From NCBI GenBank assembly GCA_049487715.1, contig CP150562.1:496001-560000 (forward strand): a DNA stretch of 64,000 nt, given 5' to 3'. Under the pieces are notes generated by a model. The model was given only the letters and a program-made list of their open reading frames with translations. It was not told where the DNA came from and did not search any database. The translations under genes were made by a program, and so were the position numbers. This document shows positions 36,559 to 46,064 of this stretch, one piece after another (within the stretch, counting starts at the first letter, position 1; the number at the start of each line of letters is the position of its first letter). This DNA comes from Pycnococcus provasolii. Lineage: Eukaryota; Chlorophyta; Pseudoscourfieldiophyceae; Pseudoscourfieldiales.

Positions 36559-37236
36559 ATGGCGCTCCCCGCGCTCGTATACGCTTCCTGCGTCGTACTC
36601 GCCGTATTCCTACCCGCAGTATACGTACACGCACACACGCATCGCTTCTCCGCCTTCCACGCCGCAGTCAGCCTCTTCCACGCCATCAACGTCCTCATAT
36701 GCCTATGGGAGAACGGCCTGTACCTGTGCAGAGACGCAATCAAGAAAGAGTACGCACGCTTGAAGAAAACGCACGGAAAGGCGCTGCCTGCAGACGGCGC
36801 GCTGTTCCGCGCATGCACGCTCAAGCAGGCTCTCAGCCTTGAATACTGGGCGTGTCTTATCTGGAGCACGTACAGCTTGCTGGACCCGAGCTACAGTGAT
36901 GCGACGACGTTCGGGTTCTGGATCGATACCGGAAACGGCATCAGCATGCCTGTCCCTTCTCTGATATTCCTGTATGGCATGACGTTCGACATGGCGCACC
37001 TGAGCGCCCGATCCGTCGGTACGATCGCTCTCGTCGCGAACTGGCAGATGTTGTATGGCACGCTTTTGTATTTTAGCAGCTACGTGCACAATCGGCGTTA
37101 CCTCGGTTGTTCGTTTGTGAGCGTGCTGATCGTCGTGTTTGCGAACGGTTTGTGGCTTGCTGGTCCCGCGGCGAGCATGTACGTGGGCTGGGCGGCTGTG
37201 CGTGACGGCAGCTTCCAGGAACTGAGACGGACTTGA
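36559..37236 (+). CDS. Multi-pass membrane protein, unknown function
   Basis: A 225-residue protein with about five hydrophobic segments: ALVYASCVVLAVFLPAVYV at the N-terminus, FHAINVLICLWENGLYL, LEYWACLIWSTYSLL, IALVANWQMLYGTLLYFSSY and VSVLIVVFANGLWLAGPAAS. The loops hold charged residues (CRDAIKKEYARLKK). The conserved-looking N-x-x-I-C-L-W-E and EYWACLIWSTY motifs suggest a family found in algae and protists, but I cannot name it. A single exon; the ATG is in a good context (GCCATGG). Confidence 0.7.
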   Translation: MALPALVYASCVVLAVFLPAVYVHAHTHRFSAFHAAVSLFHAINVLICLWENGLYLCRDAIKKEYARLKKTHGKALPADGALFRACTLKQALSLEYWACLIWSTYSLLDPSYSDATTFGFWIDTGNGISMPVPSLIFLYGMTFDMAHLSARSVGTIALVANWQMLYGTLLYFSSYVHNRRYLGCSFVSVLIVVFANGLWLAGPAASMYVGWAAVRDGSFQELRRT

Positions 37237-37241
37237 TGTCG

Positions 37242-37246
37242 TGTAA
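37242..37246 (+). terminator. TGTAA poly(A) signal of the membrane-protein gene
   Basis: TGTAA begins 6 nt after the stop codon. Confidence 0.5.
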
Positions 37247-37427
37247 CTTCTCCCTAACAACTTATCCTTATGGTTGGTTTGTAGTGGTTTTGTGGAACCC
37301 CTAATCGGCGCCAACCGTTTTCTTTTTCTTTCTTGTGCCCGTTCTTTTCTTTTCTGCCCCCCCCTTATACGTCGTGCCGTTACCGCGTTCCCACCAGTTA
37401 CATCCGACCACGCATCGGGGCTACGCG

Positions 37428-38717
37428 ATGAGGGAGTACGAAGTCGTGTACGAGTACGTCGCAGTGCGCGCGTCGCCGTCCCTGCGCGCGCCCACGCTCG
37501 ACTTCCTCAGACAAGGTGCCGTTGTTCACGCTGTTGCGCCGCCCGACGAAGACCGATGGATACGCCTGCACGTCGACGAAGAGCGACGCAAAAAGTACGG
37601 AGGAAGGAAGGACGCTTACATGCTCACAGATGGCGCGGTGATTGGCCTGCCACTGCTACTAAAACCTGTGGAGGATGAGGAAACGACCAAACGGAAAGAA
37701 AAGGTGGCGACGAGGAAGGTGGTCGAGCCGGCGCCGGCGCCGGAGCCAGCACCTCCGCCGCCTCCGTCGACGACCGGATGGGGAGAGTCGGTACGTGACG
37801 CGTCGTCAGTCGCACTCGAGCGCCTGAGAAAGGCGCACGAACGAGCACTGCAGGTATCTGGACCCCTTTCGCCTGTATCACGCGTCTACTCGACGAGCGA
37901 TATACACACAGACCACGCAGGCAACATGGATCTCGTCACAGCCAAGTGGCCAAACGCCCCACAGCACTCCGTGCTTATCGTCGCGGGAGACGTCAGCCAC
38001 ATACGCGCACAGCAAATAAAGACGTTCTCAGCTCTGGTGAAGAAGTATGATCACGTGTTTTTTACTCCAGGAAATCACGACCTGTGGGTGCTTGGCAAAG
38101 AGCATAGCGACTCCGTCGAGCTGCTGTGCAATCTCGCCGAGAGTCTGGGCGAAGTCGGCGTCAAGCTGCTTCCTACGCGCCTGCCTCGCGCGGACGGAAA
38201 GGGAGAAATTCTCATCGCGCCCATGTTTAGTTGGTACGATAGCGACTTCCTTGAGAAGGATCGAAGAATGCCGAGCCAGACAGAGCAGAACTTCGACGCC
38301 GCGTGCAAGTGGCCACCTCCCATTGGTGCCGAAAGCAATCCGAGGCAGTCGTATGGCGTTCGTGCCATATCACTCTTCATGGCTGCGCTGAACTTGCCAA
38401 TGTTGGAAGAGCTCATTCCTGAAGGTCAGAGGCGGCGCAGCGACGAGAGCATCGCGGAGCTTCCTGTCGTCGCGTTCAGCCACTTCTATCCTCAACCTGA
38501 TCTATACTATGGCTACAGTGGACTTGCCAAGGTTATGGGTTCAACCAAACTGCAGGACCAGGTGTTTGCGTTGCGACCAGACGTTCACGTGTTTGGACAC
38601 AGTCATCTCGACGTCGATCGAAGGATAGGCAACACTCGCTATGTGCAGTATGCATTGGGATACCCCAAGGATAGATGGGGCGACCGAGATCCGAAGCTCG
38701 TGTGGGAGAAAGCCTAA
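37428..38717 (+). CDS. Calcineurin-like metallophosphoesterase
   Basis: A 429-residue protein. Residues 1-80 look like a small beta-barrel, possibly SH3b-like (VRASPSLRAPTLDFLRQGAV, WIRLHVDE), followed by a Pro/Ala linker. The phosphoesterase domain has the metal-binding motifs in order: SDIHTDH (D158, H160), AGDVS (186-190), PGNHDLW (GNHD at 215-218), AFSHFYPQ and VFGHSHLD. These ligate the two-metal centre of the superfamily. The substrate cannot be told from sequence; similar single-domain proteins exist in plants and protists. The frame continues upstream without a better start than MREYEV at 37428. Confidence 0.85.
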   Translation: MREYEVVYEYVAVRASPSLRAPTLDFLRQGAVVHAVAPPDEDRWIRLHVDEERRKKYGGRKDAYMLTDGAVIGLPLLLKPVEDEETTKRKEKVATRKVVEPAPAPEPAPPPPPSTTGWGESVRDASSVALERLRKAHERALQVSGPLSPVSRVYSTSDIHTDHAGNMDLVTAKWPNAPQHSVLIVAGDVSHIRAQQIKTFSALVKKYDHVFFTPGNHDLWVLGKEHSDSVELLCNLAESLGEVGVKLLPTRLPRADGKGEILIAPMFSWYDSDFLEKDRRMPSQTEQNFDAACKWPPPIGAESNPRQSYGVRAISLFMAALNLPMLEELIPEGQRRRSDESIAELPVVAFSHFYPQPDLYYGYSGLAKVMGSTKLQDQVFALRPDVHVFGHSHLDVDRRIGNTRYVQYALGYPKDRWGDRDPKLVWEKA

Positions 38718-38745
38718 GTGCAGCGGCACGCCGCGCGTGAGATCA

Positions 38746-38755
38746 TGTAATGTAA
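38746..38755 (+). terminator. Two adjacent TGTAA signals
   Basis: TGTAATGTAA lies 28 nt after the metallophosphoesterase stop codon. Confidence 0.55.
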
Positions 38756-38801
38756 TCTTTTTTCAAATCTCTGTATTTCACGTTCTACTGTAGTTATAAC
38801 T

Positions 38802-40007
38802 TTAGTCGTCAAGCCGCCGCCGGCTGTCGGTGCGGTGCACAGGTAAGAGCGGTGCACGTATGTCCACCCCGCCGCTGCCTGCGTGCGGCGGCATCGAGTA
38901 TGCCGAAGTGACGTTATACGACGCGTGTGAGGGAACCACTGATAATCCAGGGTGATACACGCCACTCACAGGCTGGAGCGCGCTGAGCTCGGGAGGGTGG
39001 AAAAAGAGGCTGGCGGCACAAGCGGAGACGACGACGGAGATGACGAGTTGAAGGGTTGGTGCGAGGTCGAGGAAGAAGATGGAGAGCACGGCAGTCAGAA
39101 GCATGGCACCGCTGCCTGCGAATGAGCGCGCGATGGTGTCCGCATACTTGAGCACCCATCCAGCGAGAATTCCGCTGAGCGCCAAGTTTGCCACCGTTAG
39201 CCACGCAAGCCACGTGTAGCCAGAGACAATGTCTGAGAGGAACCCGCCGGTCTCTGGTGCCTCCGAGCTCGCCATGCCTAGAGCACCGCGAGAGCCACTC
39301 TCTTGCCAGAGCCGTGCGGCAGAAGCGGCGGCTGCGAATGCCGCTAGCTGAGCGTTCTGCCAGTGCAAACTGTCAGCAGTCGCCTTCATCACAAATTCCT
39401 GGTACACACCTGCGGTAGCGCCTAGAATAGCGCTGAACAGACCGAGGGCATATCCCTCAAGAGGTGCGGCGAGCATAGAGCTGCCGCATCCTGACACCTG
39501 CGCAGTGGCACACCCCATTGTGAGCAGCACAAGTGCGAGCCACTGAGATCGGCAGAGTCGCCTTCTGAGCGCGAACGTCAGCAGCACGCCACAAGCTATG
39601 ATTTTGGCGTTCCCAAGTATTTGATACGTCGCGGCGTCCACATAAGCCATGCAATAGTACTGCACGGAGTTCTGTACGACTGTGATGACCTGCACGACGG
39701 GGTAAAGACGCACAGCACTCCACGTCAGCGTGACCTGACAACCCGACGAGCCGCTGCTTTCGTCGCGGCTGCTCCACCTTCTTTGGCAGTAAAGCATGCC
39801 CATCGATACCACCAGCTTGACGAGCTCCGCGAGCAGAGGTACGGATGCTACGTTATAGGGAAAGCGGCCACCCACCTTGCTTATGGTCATAAGTAAGCCT
39901 TGGCTGCAAGTCAGGCACATCAGCAGCACACTCGCCACCACCTTCTGATGATTTGTTGCAGTGTCACCGGGGGGCACGAAGCACATGTTGCCGATCAAGA
40001 ACTTCAT
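38802..40007 (-). CDS. Nucleotide-sugar transporter (NST family)
   Basis: A 401-residue protein with about ten membrane segments in the drug/metabolite transporter pattern. NST features include LLAELVKLVVSM, VQVITVVQNSVQYYCMAYVD, ATYQILGNAKIIACGVLLTF, GLFSAILGATAGVYQEFVMK and the end segment YADTIARSFAGSGAMLLTAV. These resemble the CMP-sialate/UDP-galactose transporter subgroup that exchanges nucleotide sugar for nucleoside monophosphate in Golgi or ER membranes. The cytosolic C-terminal tail is Ser/Pro/Arg-rich. Substrate not predictable by eye. Start MKFLIGNM at 40007. Confidence 0.85.
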   Translation of the reverse strand: MKFLIGNMCFVPPGDTATNHQKVVASVLLMCLTCSQGLLMTISKVGGRFPYNVASVPLLAELVKLVVSMGMLYCQRRWSSRDESSGSSGCQVTLTWSAVRLYPVVQVITVVQNSVQYYCMAYVDAATYQILGNAKIIACGVLLTFALRRRLCRSQWLALVLLTMGCATAQVSGCGSSMLAAPLEGYALGLFSAILGATAGVYQEFVMKATADSLHWQNAQLAAFAAAASAARLWQESGSRGALGMASSEAPETGGFLSDIVSGYTWLAWLTVANLALSGILAGWVLKYADTIARSFAGSGAMLLTAVLSIFFLDLAPTLQLVISVVVSACAASLFFHPPELSALQPVSGVYHPGLSVVPSHASYNVTSAYSMPPHAGSGGVDIRAPLLPVHRTDSRRRLDD

Positions 40008-40613
40008 GCTGCTGATGAGACGAATTCAAACGTCGCCACGACTGCGATTGCCGCCTTGACACAAACAGCGTCCTCTCACCAGCAGGTGTTGACGAGACGC
40101 TGGCCTTACAGCAGTTGGCAGTGGGTGGAAAAGGTCCGATTCCAGGCGACCACCCCACCCCAAGCTGCTTGGGCCAATCGCGGGCTGCGCGTTCGCAGAC
40201 ACCGCGGCCCCCTTATGTTGAAACGAGGAACCCCGCTAGACTGATAGCCTTAAGTATGCGCAAGTCGTCGTTCCGCCAACTTGGACGACGGGCCGTCCGG
40301 CGTGCACGGCGCCGGCGTTTGGTGGAGGCAGATGCGTGCCGGCTGCCGTCGGGTGGCGCGCGCTGGAGGGGCTGAGGAGGAGGAAGTCCAAGGCCCAAGG
40401 GGAGGCGGAGGCGGAGGCGGAGAATCCGGGGTCCCGGAGAATCCGACATCCGAGGGCCGGGCCGGGGGGCGACGAGCTTCATCTTTCGGATAGCTCAAGC
40501 AGGGGACAAATCAAACAACCATCGCAAGTCGCCAGTTGGGGGTTGCGAGTTGGGGCAAGGCTGGCAACGTACTATCAAAACCGTGTATATTACAAACAAG
40601 TAACGTGTAGGGG
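40008..40613. other. Intergenic, GGAGGC repeats
   Basis: 606 bp holding the 5' leader of the transporter gene, a GGCGGA-type repeat (40400-40425) and the 3' flank of the SEL1-repeat gene. Short frames here show no family features. Confidence 0.5.
40590..40594 (-). terminator. TGTAA poly(A) signal of the SEL1-repeat gene
   Basis: TTACA on the plus strand is TGTAA on the minus strand, 20 nt beyond the stop codon. Confidence 0.5.
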
Positions 40614-42702
40614 CTATGCGACGAGGCGCAGAGCACGGCGCAGCTGCAACCACAACAATGCGACGCGACTTGGCACCGTCTCTGCCTCCGATCCCGCACT
40701 CGAGATCGCCTGCCGGTAAAGCGACGCAGCCTCAGACATGTTGCGACGCCTCACGCCGACGCCAGTCTCGAAAAGGCGGGCGAGGTGAAAGCGCGACTCC
40801 GCATTACCGAGCAAAGAGCCGCGGCGGAGAGCGTGAGCGGCGGCGGCGACGTCACCGGCGGCTAATCTTCTCAGGCCAAGCTCTCCCCAGCCTTCTGCGC
40901 AGCATCCGCTGCGCGCCGCACGGAGCAGAAGTGGCTCGGCTAGGTTTGCAGCCGTTTGGTCATCCGCAACGACGCCGGCGGACTTGGCGTGCCGCGAGAG
41001 CACGTGCGCGGCATTCAATGCAGCTGTACCCGATCCCTGCGCCGCGAGCATGCCAAGATGCACGAGCGCGCCAAAAACGTCACCCTTATCAAATTTCTTG
41101 ATGGCGTCGTCCTGATCCGCCGACCATCCCAGACGCTCTTCCACGAACACGCGTAGGAGCGATGCGCCGCGCGTACAATTGCGCGGCACATCCTTGTCAC
41201 CATTGAGCACCAGAATCGCAAGGGAGTGAGGCGCGCGCCAGTGCCCAGCCTCGTGAGCAGCCTCGAAATGTTTCAAAGCGCGTGCTGCTTCGTTCGCCTG
41301 CGTCGCGAGAAGTCCCAGGTGGAAGTGGCCGTCTGGATCGTTGCTGTTGGCAGCCTCCTCGAATAGCTGGCGCGCTTTCTCTGTGTCGGATGGATCGGAG
41401 CGTAGGGCCATGACGCCAAGCGCATTTGCCGCAGCCGGGATGCCACCCGCTCGTGCCGCCTCGAAGTGCCTCTGCGCGGAGGCGAGATCTTGCACGCCGC
41501 CAAGACCCTGCATTGACATGTAGCCTTCGTGGAGATGGGCTCTCGCCGATCCTTCTGTGGCTTGTGTGGCATATCGACCACGCAGCTGTTCGAGCGTTTC
41601 GTGCCCAGACGATCCCGCTGTGGCTGGCATGCTGCCGCCATCGTCCTCGAATGGTGAAAGTCCACCATCATAGATAAAGCCATGCTCCTCCTCCTCACGC
41701 ATCTGCTGCTCATGCGCTGCGTACCCTCCATCTCGGAATCTCTCGCGCAGCCGCATGGCTTCGCGAGGAAGTCCAAAGTTGCGTGACGCCTCTGTTTCGT
41801 GCAGCACATCCTTTGCTGCTTGTCGTAGTCGGTGAATATATATTGGGCAGGCTTTTTGCTGTGGCGTTTGCTGTGGCGTTTGTGGTGGTGGCGAGGTGGT
41901 GGTTTGACTTTGTGATTCTTTGGTTGTGGCGGTTGCGGCGGCGGCGGGACACGATGATGCTCCCGCGGTGCCTTCCATGCTCCCGCGCACAACGCTCTGC
42001 TGCGTTGCAGCATTATTGCCTGAAGAGCAAGTTGCCTCTGCGGCATTCAGCGCCGCGTCGTGCGCTTCCTGCGCCGCATCACTCTCAGCCTCGTCGACAG
42101 AAAGAGCGTCTTGAGCTAGAATGTCCGCCTCGGCAAGCATCGCCTCAAGACTTCCAAGTGCCGCGGCTCTTCTAAACGCCTTGCGTGCGAACGGAACGTC
42201 TCTTGGTGTTCCGTGCGACACCGCCACGCCAGTGGAAGCGAGCGCGCCAAGAACGAATAGCGCACCCGCGGTGGCGCTGATATCCTCGTCTGCCACACCA
42301 CGCACGGCGTGTCCCTGGCTCGCGCGTGCAAGCTCGTGTGGCGAGAGGGTGAGTAGTGGCGCCGCCATCTCGCGCAACTGCTTCAAGGCGGTTGGCACGT
42401 CACGGTTCTTGACGGAGCCACGGTACAGCTTGCCTTCGAGCTTGTGCAGGAGCGAGACAGCTGAAGGTGGCGTTTTTGTTGACGACGACGAACCTGCGTC
42501 TTCTTCTCCGAGCTCATCGTCTTCTTCTTCTTCTTCTTCTTCTTCTTCGTCGTCGTCGTAATCTTCTTCTTCTTCTTCTCCTTCTCCTTCTCTTTCGTCG
42601 TAAGTATGCTCCGGTTGCTGCTGCGTGTTTGACGTGGAGCTTGGTGTTTCTGCCTCGAGGGCAAGGAGCGCGTCGTCGAGCGTCGTGACGTCAAAGGAGA
42701 TC

Positions 42703-42734
<32 letters not shown>

Positions 42735-42814
42735 GCGAGTGCAGCTGTGAGAAATACGGGGAGGAGGAGGAGGAGGAGGAGGGGGACGGCGCGCCATACC
42801 TTCCGCGGCGGCAT
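40614..42814 (-). CDS. SEL1-repeat protein, HRD3/SEL1L-like (ERAD)
   Basis: The body (from ISFDVTTLDDALLALE on) is about 690 residues with many SEL1 repeats, for example AHLHEGYMSMQGLGGVQDLA, ANALGVMALRSDPSDTEKAR, GHFHLGLLATQANEAARALK and AESRFHLARLFETGVGVRRR. This matches HRD3/SEL1L, the ER-lumenal partner of the HRD1 ubiquitin ligase in protein quality control. An acidic Glu/Asp stretch follows the N-terminus. The frame's own first ATG (42797) gives MARRPPP and poly-Ala with no signal peptide. The ATG at 42814 in another frame gives a good signal sequence (MPPRKVWRAVPLLLLLLLP). A 56-nt GTATTT...CAGAG intron (42702-42757) would join them; this is inferred. No C-terminal membrane anchor is present. 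Confidence 0.7.
42702..42757 (-). other. Candidate 56-nt intron ending in a CAG repeat
   Basis: Starts GTATTTC and runs through ten CAG units to CAGAG. Removing it links the signal-peptide frame to the SEL1 frame. Many alternative AG acceptors exist, so it is unproven. Confidence 0.3.
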
Positions 42815-42934
42815 ACGATTGGAACTGACCGAAGGAGGGGGATCTGGGATGGCGAACGCGCTCGCTCCAGGTGCTCGCTCTCCCCGAGACCTCAAACCCC
42901 TAACTTGATTCAACGAAAATGATTGGGGGATTGA

Positions 42935-42939
42935 TTACA
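42935..42939 (-). terminator. TGTAA poly(A) signal of the 210-residue unknown gene
   Basis: TTACA on the plus strand, TGTAA on the minus strand, 49 nt beyond the stop codon. Confidence 0.4.
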
Positions 42940-42987
42940 AAACACAAAAAAGAAAACACAAAGGCAGCATTTGTCTCACGCATTCCA

Positions 42988-43620
42988 CTACTTCGCCGCT
43001 GCCGGAGTCGCGCAGTAGTGACGCAGGTCGCCCACCAAACCCTCGCTGAACCAGTTGCTCGGAACAATGCTCCTCGCGGTGGGGTCGTACCAACTCAGGC
43101 GAGTCTTCCGCTGCTTCGAGGCGTCGTCCACGATGAACCACTCCTGAAGCGCCTTGCTCCTCGACATGGCGTGCGTGACGGGAAGAAGGTGAGGCACCTT
43201 AGGTGCCTCGAAAGGCGTCCTGGGTACGTGCAAGTTGCGAAGTCTCTCCGCGATGCGTGTAGGACGCGTTTCGTCCACCTCCGCCTGAACCTGGCGCACG
43301 GTCTCCGCCGCCCAGCTTGCCCACTTCCGGAACGGAACGTACGCCTCCTCCTCTTCTAATTGCGCTGTTTTCACAGATGCCCGCGCTTCTGAGGAGTCTG
43401 CCAACGGCTTTCTATTCGCACGGTGCGTGAACGTTCCAATGTTTTCCAAGTCCACGGCGGGAGCTTGCTGTTGCTGCTGCTGTTGAGGTTGTTCCCCCTG
43501 TATGCTGTTGAGTACACTCATGGACCATTGCGTGGATCCTCCCAGTTTGGCGGACGACGCGGACCTGACAGCGTTGAGTGCGCCGGTGGACGACGAGAGC
43601 ACGGGAGACGGCAGACTCAT
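42988..43620 (-). CDS. Hypothetical protein, 210 residues
   Basis: No family was recognised. A Ser-rich N-terminus (MSLPSPVLSSSTGALNAVRS) could be an organelle leader. A Gln run (PQQQQQQQAP, CAG repeat at 43470-43485) follows, then a charged soluble region with Trp-rich FRKWASWAAETVRQVQAEVD and a C-terminal part LQEWFIVDD, TRLSWYDPTARSIVPSNWF. The length and absence of membrane segments suggest a small soluble protein. The ATG is at 43620, downstream of a CT-rich leader. Confidence 0.6.
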   Translation of the reverse strand: MSLPSPVLSSSTGALNAVRSASSAKLGGSTQWSMSVLNSIQGEQPQQQQQQQAPAVDLENIGTFTHRANRKPLADSSEARASVKTAQLEEEEAYVPFRKWASWAAETVRQVQAEVDETRPTRIAERLRNLHVPRTPFEAPKVPHLLPVTHAMSRSKALQEWFIVDDASKQRKTRLSWYDPTARSIVPSNWFSEGLVGDLRHYCATPAAAK

Positions 43621-44508
43621 GGAATAATAAGATGTATGTACGTATCTAGGAGAGAAGTGCGAAAATGAGTGCTGCTGCTGCTGAGTCGGCAAATGAAAAG
43701 AAAAAGGCCAAAAGGGATGGAAGGGAGGATACAGCTTGAGTTCACCGCAGGGCAGAAGAAAGGGAAGGAAAGGAGGGCCCCCCAACGTCCAACGAGGGGA
43801 CGAGAGGAGAGAGATTTGGAACTGCGAGAGGAGAGGTCAGAGGAGAGGAGAGGAGAGGAGCAGGGAAGGGCAGGGAGTGGGAACGCAGCACGGGCGACCA
43901 AGGGAACGCAGCACGGGCCCACCAAGGGGACGGAGAACGAAGGGGAGACCTCCCGTTTGGCGAAAAAGCCAAAAAGGTTCTGTAAAGTTGGGGCCCACCG
44001 GAGGGTTCTGACATCTGACGTGGAGGGGATAGATTTTTCACAGGAGGTTGTGTCCGTTATCAGTTATCATCGGGGCGTGCTTTGCCTAAAGGGCTCTCGG
44101 ATGACTGTGCATTTCCTCAAGGAAAACAAAAGGGACCCCTGTTCTCCTGCTCCAGTGCGGGAGATCTGCCTTGATTTCTTTTCCCCCTTTTCTTCTTCAA
44201 ACCCTCGGCGCTTTTCCCCTTTTTATCTTTTCACCTCCATTACTCTCTGTGCACAGAAGTTTGGGTGGCGCGCGCTCTTTGCTGCTGCTTTGTCACAACT
44301 ACAACCTCCGCCTCTTCTAACCACAACCTCTTCTGCTCCTGCTGCACCTTTGTTCACTTGTGCTAACTTGCTCTTCTTCTGTCTCAAAGTCGACAAGCAA
44401 ACGACGACTGCTGGCTGGTAAATTAAAGACTTCAGCTATCGTTTTTTCAGAGAAAAAGATAACAACATTGTGCATACCAATCACCACAAAACACAAGCAA
44501 ACGAAGAG
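43621..44508. other. Intergenic, purine-rich and repeat-bearing
   Basis: 888 bp without a recognisable gene. It has a GAGAG tract (43835-43862), a 23-bp direct repeat (GGGAACGCAGCACGGGC at 43879 and 43902) and CT-rich sequence toward the next start. Frames here are low-complexity. Confidence 0.5.
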
Positions 44509-44739
44509 ATGAACAACGCAACACAGCCTTTCATTGTACGCCACCACTGGAAACTGGCTCAGATGGCTGGTCTGGGAGGGTTCCTCATGGGGTTCGCGTA
44601 CACCATGGAGACGGGGAAGCCTCTTTTCATGGAGGAGAAAAACGCGCAAAACATCTACGACGGCTTGTACAACGACTACCGGGTGCAGGTACGCGCAGAC
44701 TCACGCAAGTTTGACGACTTGCGAGTTCGTCAGGTTTAA
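44509..44739 (+). CDS. Small membrane-segment protein, 76 residues
   Basis: The ATG at 44509 gives MNNATQPFIVRHHWKLAQMA then GLGGFLMGFAYTMETGKPLF, a short single hydrophobic segment, and a charged tail (NIYDGLYNDYRVQ, VRADSRKFDDLRVRQV). Its size and layout resemble small subunits of respiratory or translocase complexes, but no family was recognised. A strong alternative splice is visible: donor CAG-GTACGC at 44689 and acceptor after a long CT tract at 44775 (87 nt), which would change the tail to QPKCACVH. Which form is real is not decidable from sequence. Confidence 0.5.
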   Translation: MNNATQPFIVRHHWKLAQMAGLGGFLMGFAYTMETGKPLFMEEKNAQNIYDGLYNDYRVQVRADSRKFDDLRVRQV

Positions 44740-46064
44740 GCTCTTCTCCCTCTCCCCCCTCTTTTTTCGGCACAGCAGCCAAAATGCGCTTGCGTGCATT
44801 AGGCGAAAGAGCCGCACCAGCTCGGGCAAATTCTCTCTTCTTTTGAGCGCTACTTGAAGCAGAGTGTTTTCTTTTGTGTTTTGCCATATATCATAGTAAT
44901 GACTACTTTCATTCTTAAACATTATTAAGAAAACCCTGTTGCATTCGGGCTATTGTCATTGGTCTAGGGTAAGTACCATAGTTGGCGCGCGCGCCTCCCG
45001 TGGCGTCTCCGCCTCGTTTTTGCTTATGTATGTACAACGTCGACTTTTACCTCCAGCAAAAACGGCAACACGTGACTACGGAAACAGAAGCACGCACGGC
45101 TTGTTCGGTTGGGCACGCGCGAGGCGAGCTGGGTCAGGTGTCCATGTCGGTCTTGCACCCCGAGTACGGGGTACATATCTATCTCGCCGTCTTGGGGATC
45201 CTGACGTGGAGGTTGCGACGAGCGGGTGCCAAAAAATCCCATCCAAGTCACGTGGCTGGGACCATCATGCGGGGAGGGAAAAGAAACAGCTGACAACAAT
45301 TGGGAGGTGGGAACCGGAGAGGTGGGAAAGCTTGGGCCTGTCGTCACTCGTCATTCATAAACCTTTACCCGAGGGACAGATGACAGAAATCAGCGAGCAG
45401 CAGAAATCAGCGAGCAGCAGAAATCAGCGAGCAGCGATCAGCGATGGAGGGTGGATGGAGCCATGGAGGGTGGCCGGACCGCATACCAAAAGCCAAAAGG
45501 CAAAGAGGAAAGGCATCAGGAAAGAACACGGTGCGCGCACACATACATGCCATACATACCTAGACTCAAGAGTGTAAGAACTATACCATAGAGTAAGTCG
45601 TGAGCTCACGCACACCCGGTGTTGTGGAGTGGAGTGGAGTGGAGTGGCAGAGTCAGAGTGGAGTGGGGTGGGGTGGGACGTGCACACCTCTTGTAAGTTC
45701 TAACCCAGGTGTTCGAATTATTAACCACCCCTACCCCAAGCTCTTTCGAAAGCGAGGGAAGAAGGAGGCGCAGACAGCGAGACAGGTTATTACGCCGTGA
45801 CCAGAAAGGCGTAGGAAAAGGCCGCGTCCTGCAAGGGGATCCGATCCTCGCCTAACCTTAACCCCCAAGGCATTAATGAACGAACGCTCCCTCCCCACCA
45901 GGTCAACCTCGCACGTGCCGGAAGTTTGAAAACGGCAAGCGGGTACCTTTACCCGGGTGCCGGTGGCCATCCGCTGCATCGGCCTCGCACACACTTGAGC
46001 ACTACGGTACTACCGGCCACCGCGCTTAACGCTCAAGCCACACACGCGCGCGCGCGGCGCAACT
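44740..46064. other. Long intergenic region, no gene seen
   Basis: 1.3 kb, long for this window. It contains an AT-rich patch (44884-44935), a 17-bp repeat in three copies (45384-45434) and GGAGT repeats (45628-45675). Frames present (for example 44939-45577) look non-coding: no domain and no conserved codon pattern. Confidence 0.5.
45384..45434. repeat. 17-bp tandem repeat, three copies
   Basis: The unit CAGAAATCAGCGAGCAG is repeated exactly at 45384, 45401 and 45418. Confidence 0.9.

Noticed and set aside
44939-45577. 212-codon plus-strand frame
   Set aside because: No domain, spans a 17-bp tandem repeat, and codon pattern is unlike the neighbours.
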